Source: Phyllobacterium endophyticum
GTDB taxonomy: Bacteria > Pseudomonadota > Alphaproteobacteria > Rhizobiales > Rhizobiaceae
Assembly (NCBI RefSeq): GCF_003010935.1
Contig: NZ_PGGN01000004.1
Location: 186,001 to 250,000, forward strand
Direction: 5' to 3'
Length of the DNA: 64,000 nt
Shown here: piece by piece, positions 45,258 to 53,758 of the stretch
Numbering within the stretch: position 1 is the stretch's first letter
Layout: each line of letters starts with the position of its first letter
Position numbers and translations under genes: made by a program
Notes under the pieces: model-generated
Told to the model about the DNA's origin: nothing
The model's input: only the letters and a program-made list of their open reading frames with translations
Database searches by the model: none

Positions 45258-47600
45258 GTGCGATTGTCCAATTTCCATACATTTGAGGCTATCCGATCGA
45301 TGTTCGGAATGCGCGGGGCCATCAACCCGGCAGTAAAACGTCGTGTCTATGCCGAGCAGATGGACGTCGCACTCAGACTGGCACCCTTTACAGTCCTGGT
45401 GGCGATGTGCGTCGTATTCGTCGTGGCGTTCGTATTCTGGGATCTCGGCCCCCGCCCCTATCTTGCCGGCGTATCCATCATGGTCGCGCTCATGACCGCG
45501 GGCTCGCTCGTTGCCTGCTGGCAGTGGTACACGGTCCCCAAGGTCAAGGAACTTGGCTTCGATGCGATTAAATATCTGATCATCATCTCGGCCCTCTATG
45601 GCATCTGTCTCGCCAGCATACCGCTGATGCTGTTTCTCGACGCCGATGCCTACCACCGGCTTTTGATCGCCTGCACGGCAGCAGGTCTGATGGCCACGGG
45701 GATAGGCGTGGCTGTGGTCCCCCTTGCCGCAATCGCCTATTCTGGCACGATCATTACAGGTTCGTTCTTCGCCCTCGCGTCTACTGGCGAAGATTTCTTT
45801 CTTTTCATAGCCATCCTGCTGGCATTTTATGCGCTCTTCATTCTTTTCACCATCGTTCACATGAGCAATCTTATCGTCATGCGTACGCTCGACCAGATCA
45901 AAGTCGAGCAGCAGAAGGAAGTCATCAGTCTGCTTCTGTATGATTTCGAAGAAAACGCCAGCGACTGGATCTGGGAAACCGACGCGGATCTCAAGCTGCA
46001 GCATACATCACCCCGCTTGGCGCAGATCGCGGCCAAAACGACCAAAGAGCTCCAGGGGATGCCGTTTGCCCAACTGTTCAAGATCGACCAGTCGCATGCG
46101 GAAGAAGCCGTCAAGGTTGGCTCCATCTGGCAGGCAATTGAGAACCGCACGACGTTTCGCAACCATATTCTGCCGATCAATATAAAGGGAGAGACACGCT
46201 GGTGGTCTCTGACCGGCAAGGCGATCTTCGATAATGCGGGCCAGTTTGTCGGCTACCGCGGCGTGGGTTCCGATGTGACCGCTGCAAAGCAGTCGGACGA
46301 TCAACTCTCCTATCTTGCCCGCTATGACGTTCTGACGGACCTGCCGAACCGCACGCTGTTTACTGACCAGCTTTCGCAGGCCACCAAAGACCTTGAGAAA
46401 GGGCTCCGCAGCTTTGCAGTATTCTGTATCGATCTCGATGAATTCAAGACGGTTAATGACAGTTTCGGTCATGGCATAGGTGATCAGTTGCTCAAACAGG
46501 TCGCTGATCGCCTGCGTGGTGCAGCCCCGGCAACTTATGTGGTCGCCCGCCTGTCGGGCGACGAATTTGCCATCCTGGCTCGCGGCGCGGACCAGACCGC
46601 CGCCACCGAGCTAGCCGAGCAGCTTGTCCAGAGCATTGCCCAGCCTTTCTGGATCGATGGTATTCAGATCAACATTCACATCAGTGTTGGTATCGCAATC
46701 GCGCCGACCGACAGCGTCAACGATATCATGCGCTGTGCTGATCTCGCCCTTTACCGTACCAAGAACGAAGGCCGCAACAGCTTCCGTTTCTACGAGGTGG
46801 AGATGGACGCGCGGATTGAAGCCAAACGCGCGCTGGCCATGGATCTGCGCGGGGCACTGGCCCGGGATGAATTCATCCTGCATTTCCAGCCGATCATTTC
46901 GGCTCAGACGCTGAAAACTGTTGGATTTGAGACGCTCCTGCGCTGGAAGCATCCCGTGCACGGTTTCATCTCCCCGACCATCTTTATTCCCATCGCGGAA
47001 GAGACAGGCAACATCATTCCGCTTGGCGAGTGGATCATTCAGGAAGCCTGCCGTATCGCCGTCTCATGGCCGCAGGACATCCACGTCGCGATCAATATAT
47101 CGGCGATACAGTTTCGGCATTCCGACCTTGCTTCAATCGTTCGCGATGCCTTGACGAAGAACAAACTGAAGCCGAACAGGCTTGAACTTGAGATCACTGA
47201 GTCCGTTTTCCTCGAGGCCAACGTCGCCGCAATTTCGCTGCTGCGCCAGTTTCGCGCCATGGGCGTCAGCATCGCGCTCGATGATTTTGGAACCGGCTAT
47301 TCCAGCTTGAGCTACCTGCGCAAGATGCCGTTCGACAAAATCAAGATCGACCAGTCCTTCGTGCGCGATCTCCCACACAATCGGGGCAGTCTTGCGATCA
47401 TTCGTGCCGTAATGGGCCTAGGCGCTAGCATGGGCATGAAGATAACTGCCGAAGGAGTCGAAACGCGCGAGCAACTTGCCTGCCTCCAAAAGGAAGGCTG
47501 CGATCAGGTGCAAGGCTTTCTGTTCAGCCCGGCAGAACCGGTCGAAAAGACTTTCGAATTGCTCGCTTTCGATCGTGATCGTTACCAGGTAGCCAGCTGA
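45258..47600 (+). CDS. Membrane PAS-GGDEF-EAL cyclic-di-GMP signalling protein
   Basis: A 780-residue protein: about six membrane helices (residues 35-210), a PAS-like domain (FEENASDWIWETDADLKLQH), a diguanylate cyclase domain (TDLPNRTLF, CIDLDEFKTVNDSFGHGIGD, signature SGDEF), and a phosphodiesterase domain (VGFETLLRWKHP in place of EAL, INISAIQFRH, LDDFGTGYSSLSYL, DKIKIDQSFV). Both catalytic cores look largely intact, with ETL replacing EAL but the Glu kept. No RxxD inhibitory site is seen just before SGDEF. GTG 45258 has GAGG 7 nt upstream. It converges with the transporter-thioesterase gene. Confidence 0.9.
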   Translation: MRLSNFHTFEAIRSMFGMRGAINPAVKRRVYAEQMDVALRLAPFTVLVAMCVVFVVAFVFWDLGPRPYLAGVSIMVALMTAGSLVACWQWYTVPKVKELGFDAIKYLIIISALYGICLASIPLMLFLDADAYHRLLIACTAAGLMATGIGVAVVPLAAIAYSGTIITGSFFALASTGEDFFLFIAILLAFYALFILFTIVHMSNLIVMRTLDQIKVEQQKEVISLLLYDFEENASDWIWETDADLKLQHTSPRLAQIAAKTTKELQGMPFAQLFKIDQSHAEEAVKVGSIWQAIENRTTFRNHILPINIKGETRWWSLTGKAIFDNAGQFVGYRGVGSDVTAAKQSDDQLSYLARYDVLTDLPNRTLFTDQLSQATKDLEKGLRSFAVFCIDLDEFKTVNDSFGHGIGDQLLKQVADRLRGAAPATYVVARLSGDEFAILARGADQTAATELAEQLVQSIAQPFWIDGIQINIHISVGIAIAPTDSVNDIMRCADLALYRTKNEGRNSFRFYEVEMDARIEAKRALAMDLRGALARDEFILHFQPIISAQTLKTVGFETLLRWKHPVHGFISPTIFIPIAEETGNIIPLGEWIIQEACRIAVSWPQDIHVAINISAIQFRHSDLASIVRDALTKNKLKPNRLELEITESVFLEANVAAISLLRQFRAMGVSIALDDFGTGYSSLSYLRKMPFDKIKIDQSFVRDLPHNRGSLAIIRAVMGLGASMGMKITAEGVETREQLACLQKEGCDQVQGFLFSPAEPVEKTFELLAFDRDRYQVAS

Positions 47601-47613
47601 TACTTCGCTGAGA

Positions 47614-49434
47614 TCACGCCTGCCGCTTGGCGGCATCCTGAATGTTGGCAGGGCGGTAGCTCGCAGACAGGCGCGAGTCCTTGGGCCAATATGGCAGGAA
47701 CCCTTTGATGACTTCACCCGGAATATCGAGAGGATTATAGTGTTCGCGGTCGACGAACATCAATGACTGCTCGCCGTGCCCCAGCAAGCCCTGCGCAGCG
47801 CTGTGGATCTCATGCTGCAATGTCACGAACTTCCGGTTGTGGCGAGCGATCTTGATGCGAACGGTGATCTGCTCGAATTCTTTCGACTCGCGCCGGTAGT
47901 CGTGGGTGAACGAGCGCGTGAGGATGTAGAACCGCGTCGTTGCCAGGTCAAAATCGGGCATGCAAACATTGAAGAATAGTTCCCGCGCTTTGCCGACCCA
48001 GCGCACGTAGTTGGCAAAATATACATTGCCGACGGAGTTCGTGTCGTCATAGGTCGGAACGAGTTGCATGACGAACCATTCGCCGTCAAATCCATGCGAA
48101 GGCGTGGCGTCCTGGCTGCCCGCGACGGTGGCAAGCGGCGAAGGCGACATCATGCGGATAGGTTGATCGACTATTTCAACGGGGATGGCCTTGGAGGCAG
48201 GCCTGAACAGCTCGATCATTGCCGGCAAGGCGCCTATCAGGCCGATAAAAGGGGAAATGAGCAAGAAACCCGGCACCGGTTGAATATAGCCGATGATGAA
48301 GATGAGTGACGAGCCGCAACCAATCATGAAGCTGAGCACAGGATCAAACTTTGGTTTGGTACCCAAGGCCTCACATACGAGGTTGGCAGACGCGCTCACG
48401 AACAAGGTCGCAAACGGCATCATGAAATACATGAGCGAGAAATTGGCGGGAACCGCGGTGAAAGCGATCCACGTGGCGCCGATCAACAGCCAAAGCGGCG
48501 ATGAAGCGACCCCATCAGGGATGAGGGCTAGCAACGGACTGTTACTGCGCAGATTCTTGCCCTTCAGGAACCAGGATGTTGCACAATAAAAACTGTCGAC
48601 GGTCGATGCCAGGGCAATGACTGTCCAGATAACGAAAGCAAGTGCGAGGTATGGCTGCCCGTTTTCCGCGGCGAGGACCGTTGCTGCCGATACCGAACCC
48701 TGGGCACTGGGCAGGCCATCGATGGACAGTATACTGCCTATCGGGCCGACTGCCGAAGCGGTAAGCGCATTGAGAAACAGAAAGCCGAAGAACAACAGGG
48801 CGCCGACACCGTAGGCCATGCCGACATCGCCGCCTTCCCGCTTGATGGTAACCGCCCGGTGCCAATGCTGAATATCTAGCCAGGGTCCGAGCAAGAACCC
48901 GATGAGCGTAGGCATGATAAGCCCATAGAAGCGGCTGTCGAACTGCTCAAGCGGTACGCCCGGGTAGTCTGATGTTTGCCGCAGCCCAAGGAGCAGCACA
49001 ATGCCGGCCGCGACCCCAACGATCGTATAAAAGATATGCAAGAGCTTGAGCTGCTGTAACGACAGCGCATGGCCGATGGCACATGCAAACAACAACAATA
49101 GCGCAACGCCGACCGGAGACCCCTCCCCGACGATTGGCTGCCAAAGATACGCGACAAACCCGAAGATCGTCACTACCAGTGCGGCCATCTGAAACAGCAG
49201 GAATACGCCGGCGTAACGGCCTTCTATATCCTTGATGATCTGATCGGGCGATCGCTTGGTGCGCCCGAGAATATAGCCAAACAGCCACAGCCCTGCGACA
49301 TTGGCTATGGCGAAGCCAAAAAAACCCAACCAGCCATAGGTCAATGTGACGTGGATGGAGTAAAAGAAACCCAACCCCCACAGCCAGGATAAGCCTATTG
49401 TTGGTGCCCACAAAAGATTCCGCACGACCGTCAT
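47614..49434 (-). CDS. Fusion of a multi-helix transporter-like domain and a hotdog thioesterase
   Basis: A 606-residue protein. Residues about 1-430 form roughly 12 hydrophobic helices resembling sodium:solute-symporter/LeuT-fold permeases (LWLFGYILGRTKRSPDQI, FVIWTVIALASTVDSFYCAT). After a linker, residues about 455-606 are a 4HBT-type hotdog domain: TNSVGNVYFANYVRWVGKAR then ELFFNVCMPDFD, closest in pattern to enediyne-polyketide thioesterases such as CalE7/DynE7. VTLQHEIHSAAQGLLGHGEQ follows, where acyl thioesterases carry the second strand. One continuous frame covers both parts. The role is unknown; hydrolysis of an acyl thioester at the membrane coupled to uptake or export is possible. 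Confidence 0.75.
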   Translation of the reverse strand: MTVVRNLLWAPTIGLSWLWGLGFFYSIHVTLTYGWLGFFGFAIANVAGLWLFGYILGRTKRSPDQIIKDIEGRYAGVFLLFQMAALVVTIFGFVAYLWQPIVGEGSPVGVALLLLFACAIGHALSLQQLKLLHIFYTIVGVAAGIVLLLGLRQTSDYPGVPLEQFDSRFYGLIMPTLIGFLLGPWLDIQHWHRAVTIKREGGDVGMAYGVGALLFFGFLFLNALTASAVGPIGSILSIDGLPSAQGSVSAATVLAAENGQPYLALAFVIWTVIALASTVDSFYCATSWFLKGKNLRSNSPLLALIPDGVASSPLWLLIGATWIAFTAVPANFSLMYFMMPFATLFVSASANLVCEALGTKPKFDPVLSFMIGCGSSLIFIIGYIQPVPGFLLISPFIGLIGALPAMIELFRPASKAIPVEIVDQPIRMMSPSPLATVAGSQDATPSHGFDGEWFVMQLVPTYDDTNSVGNVYFANYVRWVGKARELFFNVCMPDFDLATTRFYILTRSFTHDYRRESKEFEQITVRIKIARHNRKFVTLQHEIHSAAQGLLGHGEQSLMFVDREHYNPLDIPGEVIKGFLPYWPKDSRLSASYRPANIQDAAKRQA

Positions 49435-49813
49435 GACTACCCAGCTTTACAAGACACGCTGATTTACAGCACCCTACTTTAGTCGATGTTATTCGCCGAA
49501 ATAAGTCAAATGTTCTGTTCTTGCGCCGCCTTGAAGAAATACCGTTTCAGTAATGTTGCAGGTACTTGGCGTTAGACGATGAGCAGACCATGAAACTTGT
49601 CCGTGGCGAATTCACAACTTGTTCACCATGCTAGCACGCAAAGGTGTCCAAACCGTTGCACACCGGCAAAATGCACGGCGAGCGTCGGATAAATTTTAAA
49701 GTCAGCCTGGCAAACAGAAAGCTCGTTGATCGAGACGAATTCTGGCTGCTTGTCATGTTCCGTCACAGATGCTCTAACGCCTGGCAAACATGCGGACGTA
49801 GAGGGACAGTTTC
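49435..49813. other. Intergenic region upstream of a small membrane protein gene
   Basis: About 380 nt without a supported gene on either strand. It presumably contains divergent promoters for the fusion gene (leftward) and the 48-residue protein (rightward). No repeats or operators recognised. Confidence 0.4.
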
Positions 49814-49960
49814 ATGAATCGCAATATGCTTTATCTGGTTATCGGCGGCCTTATCGTTATCGTTGCAGGTCTCGGCTACTACGTCTATGACAAGGAAACC
49901 AGACCTCAGGGCATCGAGCTGAAGATCGGCGAGGGTGGCGTTTCGATACAGGAGAATTGA
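49814..49960 (+). CDS. 48-residue single-pass membrane protein
   Basis: Starts MNRNMLYLVIGGLIVIVAGL, one transmembrane helix near the N-terminus. It is followed by a short charged tail YDKETRPQGIELKIGEGGVS and then IQEN. The tail, with its IGEGGVSI motif, resembles a small conserved Rhizobiales membrane protein of unknown function. GAGGGACAG precedes the ATG. It converges on the HAL-like gene with a 2-nt gap. Confidence 0.72.
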   Translation: MNRNMLYLVIGGLIVIVAGLGYYVYDKETRPQGIELKIGEGGVSIQEN

Positions 49961-49962
49961 TC

Positions 49963-51435
49963 TCAAAGACGGCGCAGACTTTCCGCGAGTGCCGAAACAT
50001 CCGCTCCAAGCGCCCTGTCGGTTTCCAGCCCAGGCGAGATCGTCCGAACGCTATCACAGCCTAGCCTGGCGCCCTTTCCGCAGCGATGCTCCGGCCTCAA
50101 ATCCATGGCCTGAGCTGCAGCCAGCATTTCGCAGGCAACGAGCTGTCGCCAAAGGTCGACGATCTCAGCACATTTCGCCACCGCGAGCGGAGTCTGCGTC
50201 GCATGATCCTCCACGCCCTCGGAAACTGCAAGGAAATCCAGCAGTACAGGATTGGCCTTGTGGCGAATGGCACCGGCGAGTGCGGCCACAGTTTTTTGCA
50301 ACGGCACAAATCCGGCCGAAGCTCCGCCAACAGGACTCAGATACCGCGGCAGGCCATGACGGCCAGAACCAGTGATCTGAATGAAACGCGCAGCACTTGC
50401 CAGCGCCGTTTGCGCGATCGCGAGCCCAAGGGTTTCGAAAGCCAGCGCCAATGATGGCGTGTGAAAATTCCCCGTCGAAAGTACCCGCTCTTCATCGATG
50501 ATCACCAGCGGATTGTCCGCCGCCGAATTGAGCTCGATTTCGACCGCACCCGTGGTCGTCTCCAGGGTATGCGCAAGCGCCCCCTGGATTGAAGCCACGC
50601 AACGCAGGCTCAGCGCATCCTGTATGGCTGTCTTTGTTTCGAACAATGACGAGCCGTCAAGCAGAGCCAGAAGCTTTTCCGCCTCTTCCACCTGACCCGC
50701 TGCGGGGCGCGCGCGCTGGATCGCCGGCGTCAGAATTTGTGGGTTGCCGCCCAAAGCTTCAAAGCTCATGGCAACCGCTCGCCGCTGGAGCTCCAGAAGC
50801 AACGTTGCGTCGGCGGCAACCAGCGCACCTTGGCCGACAGATACAGCCGAGGCGTTGAGCAGCGACAACCCGTCTTTGGGTCCAAGCGAAGCCGGTTCGA
50901 GACCTGCCATTTTCAAAGCGCGAGCGGACGGATGAACCGTTCCCATATATTCTGCTTCGCCTTCGCCGATCAGCGTTTGCGCCAAAGCCGACAGCAAGAC
51001 CAGATCGCCAGCGCCTATGGAACCAATGGAGGGAAGGACCGGGTGAATCTGTTTGTTGAGCAATGCGAGCAAATCATTGAAAACAGCAGGGGAAATTCCG
51101 GATCCGCCGACCGAGAGCATTGCGAGCCTCGCGGCCAAGACAGCCCGGGTGACGTCGCGTTGCATAGACGGCCCGACGCCCATGCCGCGTCCGCGCACCA
51201 GTTGCTGCTGGAATGCGGCTATGCCATCGGTCACCGGCGTTTTCAGGTTTGCGCCAAGCCCCGTATTCAAACCATAGATTTGCTGTCCCGATGCTGCGGC
51301 CCTGTCGAGAATTACGCGTGCCATTTCCAGTCTGCCATAAACGTCGGGCTCGACTTCGATCAACGCATTCTCGCGCGCGATCGCGGCGATATCAGCGATC
51401 GTGGTGGCCGCACCACTGAAGACCACCCGTTTCAT
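49963..51435 (-). CDS. HAL/PAL-family protein lacking the MIO-forming serine
   Basis: A 490-residue aromatic-amino-acid-lyase-fold protein. Overall similarity is clear (IYGLNTGLGANLKTPV, QLVRGRGMGVGP, LNSAADNPLV). The catalytic MIO site, normally GSxGASGDLxPL, here reads GSIGAGDLVLLS with the Ser codon absent. The active-site segment QDxYSLRC is QDALSLRC, and LLNGT is LLNAS. Classic MIO-dependent ammonia elimination therefore looks unlikely, and the name histidine ammonia-lyase should not be used. Its ATG overlaps the cyclodeaminase-like gene, and it is the last of an eight-gene operon. Confidence 0.82.
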   Translation of the reverse strand: MKRVVFSGAATTIADIAAIARENALIEVEPDVYGRLEMARVILDRAAASGQQIYGLNTGLGANLKTPVTDGIAAFQQQLVRGRGMGVGPSMQRDVTRAVLAARLAMLSVGGSGISPAVFNDLLALLNKQIHPVLPSIGSIGAGDLVLLSALAQTLIGEGEAEYMGTVHPSARALKMAGLEPASLGPKDGLSLLNASAVSVGQGALVAADATLLLELQRRAVAMSFEALGGNPQILTPAIQRARPAAGQVEEAEKLLALLDGSSLFETKTAIQDALSLRCVASIQGALAHTLETTTGAVEIELNSAADNPLVIIDEERVLSTGNFHTPSLALAFETLGLAIAQTALASAARFIQITGSGRHGLPRYLSPVGGASAGFVPLQKTVAALAGAIRHKANPVLLDFLAVSEGVEDHATQTPLAVAKCAEIVDLWRQLVACEMLAAAQAMDLRPEHRCGKGARLGCDSVRTISPGLETDRALGADVSALAESLRRL

Positions 51436-52445
51436 GCAAAGCGCAACCGCTGGCCGATATTCAATGCGTGGGCCTTCTCCAGCATGGCATAGCCCAAGGC
51501 GATATCACTTAGCGACAACCCGCGGTGCCAGAAAAGAATAGTCTCATCCTCACTCTCCCGCCCAGGCTTGTGCCCGGCAACGATCTGTCCAAGCTCGGCA
51601 TGCAATGTCTGTTCAGACAGCCTGCCCGCCTCCACATGCGCACGCAGCGATCCAAATTTTCCACCCTTGCATTGACCCCAGTCATCGACGACAAGCTTGT
51701 CCATTATATCCGTCAGCGACAACTCCACTGCGCTCATCGTTCCATATGGCACGACGAATGCGCCGGGCTTGATCCATTCTGTTTTCAGCATTGGCTGTGG
51801 CTCCGGCAGGCGCGACGCCTCGACGACGATGTCGGCGCCTTCGACACAGGAGCGCCAGTCGTCGGTAACGATGATCCGCTTGCCGAGGTCATGCGAAAGC
51901 TTCTTGGCAAATGCGCCGCGGCTCTCGGGACGGCGCGAATGCACACGAATTTCATCAAAATCATAGAGATGATCGAGCAGCCTTACATTCCAGTATGCCG
52001 TGCCACGTGCACCGATATGGCCAAGCACCTTGGAATTCTTCCGCGCGAGATACTTCGCCCCCAGTGCTGTTATGGCACCCGTACGCATATCGGTGATGAC
52101 AGTGGCGTCGAGGATGGCGCGAGGCACGCCTGTACGCGGATCGAAAAGGTTGAGTACGCCAAACTCCGAGGGAAAATTCAGCTTGTAGTTATCGACAAAG
52201 TCCCCGACGATTTTCACGCCCGCCAGATTCAAAGGAGCAACATATCCGCGCAACACGTTGAAATGACCATTGAAAGTTGCATCAGGTTCCAAATGCACCC
52301 GTGGCTCTATCACAGTCTGGCCATTCCCCTGCGCGGCGAGCGAAGTTTCGATTGCGGCAAGTATCTCTTCATCGGTCAGCGCCAGCGCGTCAATGTCGAG
52401 TGCATTCAGATAGTCGATGTAAATAGGTTTCATGTCTTTGCTCAT
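51432..52445 (-). CDS. Ornithine cyclodeaminase/mu-crystallin family protein, non-canonical
   Basis: A 337-residue NAD(P)-binding protein of the OCD/mu-crystallin family: PSEFGVLNLFDPRTGVPRAI, ITDMRTGAITALGAKYLA, and the nucleotide loop VLGHIGARGTAYWNVRLL. The segment that carries the catalytic Asp in true ornithine cyclodeaminases (GADxPGKxEL) reads GTMSAVELSLTD, so that Asp appears to be missing. Family relatives also act as imine reductases or amino acid dehydrogenases. Both ends overlap neighbouring genes by 4 bp. Confidence 0.85.
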   Translation of the reverse strand: MSKDMKPIYIDYLNALDIDALALTDEEILAAIETSLAAQGNGQTVIEPRVHLEPDATFNGHFNVLRGYVAPLNLAGVKIVGDFVDNYKLNFPSEFGVLNLFDPRTGVPRAILDATVITDMRTGAITALGAKYLARKNSKVLGHIGARGTAYWNVRLLDHLYDFDEIRVHSRRPESRGAFAKKLSHDLGKRIIVTDDWRSCVEGADIVVEASRLPEPQPMLKTEWIKPGAFVVPYGTMSAVELSLTDIMDKLVVDDWGQCKGGKFGSLRAHVEAGRLSEQTLHAELGQIVAGHKPGRESEDETILFWHRGLSLSDIALGYAMLEKAHALNIGQRLRFA

Positions 52446-53758
52446 GCTGCGCGTGCCGGGATACTGATTCCGAGATTTTCCCGCAATGTGCGCCCTTCAT
52501 ACTCATCGCGGAAGAGCCCACGGCGGCGGAGTTCGGGGATGACCAGCTCAATGAAATCCTCAAGCGCACCAGGGAAATACGCGCCCATGACGTTGAAGCC
52601 ATCAGCGGCTTTACCATGAAATCGCTCTTCAAGTTCATCGACGATCTGAGCCGGCGTGCCTATCAATTGCCAATGCCCGCGTGCGCCGGCGAACTGGCGC
52701 GCCACTTGACGGATAGTGAGGTTCTCACGTCGCGCGAGATCGATGATCAATTGCTGACGGCTCTGGATACCGTCTGTGTCAGGCATTTGTGGCAATGGCC
52801 CTTCCAGCGGATATTGCGACAAGTCCTTGATGCTGAGATAGCTGGCGAGCAACGCCACCCCCACCTCGTCGGGTATGAGTTCCTGCAAGGCATCATATTT
52901 TGCCCGCGCTTCGCTTTCGGTTCGCCCGACGATGGGAGATACGCCGGGAAGTATCTTCAGATCATCGGGAACGCGACCGAAAGCTGGCATGCGTGACTTC
53001 AAGTCGGCGTAGTAGGTTTGCGCTTCCTGCAAAGTCTGCGCCGCCACGAACACAACGTCCGCCGTTCGCGCCGCAAGGTTCTTGCCTGCGTCCGAAGCAC
53101 CCGCCTGTACCATCAGCGGTCGGCCCTGAGGCGAACGCGGACTGTCCAGCAAGCCTTGGACGGTGAAATGCGCACCGTGATGATCGACGGGACATAGCTT
53201 GGCTCGATCCGCGTAGGTTTTTCCATCAACAACGTAGGCACCTGCATCGACGCTGTCCCAAACCGCCCTTGCCGCTTTCTCGAACTCCTCTGCGCGTTCA
53301 TAACGCTGCGCATGAGGCCGCAAGCCGCTTGACACGAAATTTTCGGCCTCGAGTTCACTCGCCGAGGTTACGAGATTCCAGCCAACCCGGCCACCGCTCA
53401 ACTGATCGATGGAGGCCAAAGTCCGGGCCAGACCATAGGGCTCGTTGTAGGTCGTGGAGGCTGTAGCGACCAACCCGATGCGTGATGTGTTGACCGCCAA
53501 TGCTGCAAGCAAGCTAAGCGGCTCGAACATGGTTGATCGCGCCGCCTGACTTGCCGTATTGACGTTGCGCTCGCGGATCGCAGCCGCGTCTTCAAAGAAG
53601 ACCATGTCGAATTTGCCAGCTTCGGCCATTTGCGTCAGGTCAATGAAGTGGTCGACATCCACACCGGCTTCAGCAACCGCATCTGGATGCCGCCAGGCCG
53701 CAATGTGATGCCCGCCCGCCATGAGAAAGGCACCAAGCTTCATATGGGCCTTGCTCAT
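52442..53758 (-). CDS. NtaA/SnaA/DszA-type FMN-dependent monooxygenase (LLM)
   Basis: A two-component class C flavoprotein monooxygenase, 438 residues: KLGAFLMAGGHHIAAWRHPD, MVFFEDAAAIRE, FEPLSLLAALAVNTSRIGLV, GGRVGWNLVTSASELEAENF, and PLMVQAGASDAGKNLAARTA. These are typical of NTA monooxygenase component A and relatives that oxidise amines or thioethers with FMNH2. No flavin reductase is encoded in the operon, so a reductase from elsewhere would be needed. The 4-bp overlaps on both sides indicate coupled translation. Confidence 0.9.
   Translation of the reverse strand: MSKAHMKLGAFLMAGGHHIAAWRHPDAVAEAGVDVDHFIDLTQMAEAGKFDMVFFEDAAAIRERNVNTASQAARSTMFEPLSLLAALAVNTSRIGLVATASTTYNEPYGLARTLASIDQLSGGRVGWNLVTSASELEAENFVSSGLRPHAQRYERAEEFEKAARAVWDSVDAGAYVVDGKTYADRAKLCPVDHHGAHFTVQGLLDSPRSPQGRPLMVQAGASDAGKNLAARTADVVFVAAQTLQEAQTYYADLKSRMPAFGRVPDDLKILPGVSPIVGRTESEARAKYDALQELIPDEVGVALLASYLSIKDLSQYPLEGPLPQMPDTDGIQSRQQLIIDLARRENLTIRQVARQFAGARGHWQLIGTPAQIVDELEERFHGKAADGFNVMGAYFPGALEDFIELVIPELRRRGLFRDEYEGRTLRENLGISIPARAA

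Noticed and set aside
49963-51435. Annotation as HutH histidine ammonia-lyase
   Set aside because: No other hut gene is present, the MIO serine is missing and the active-site Tyr is Leu.
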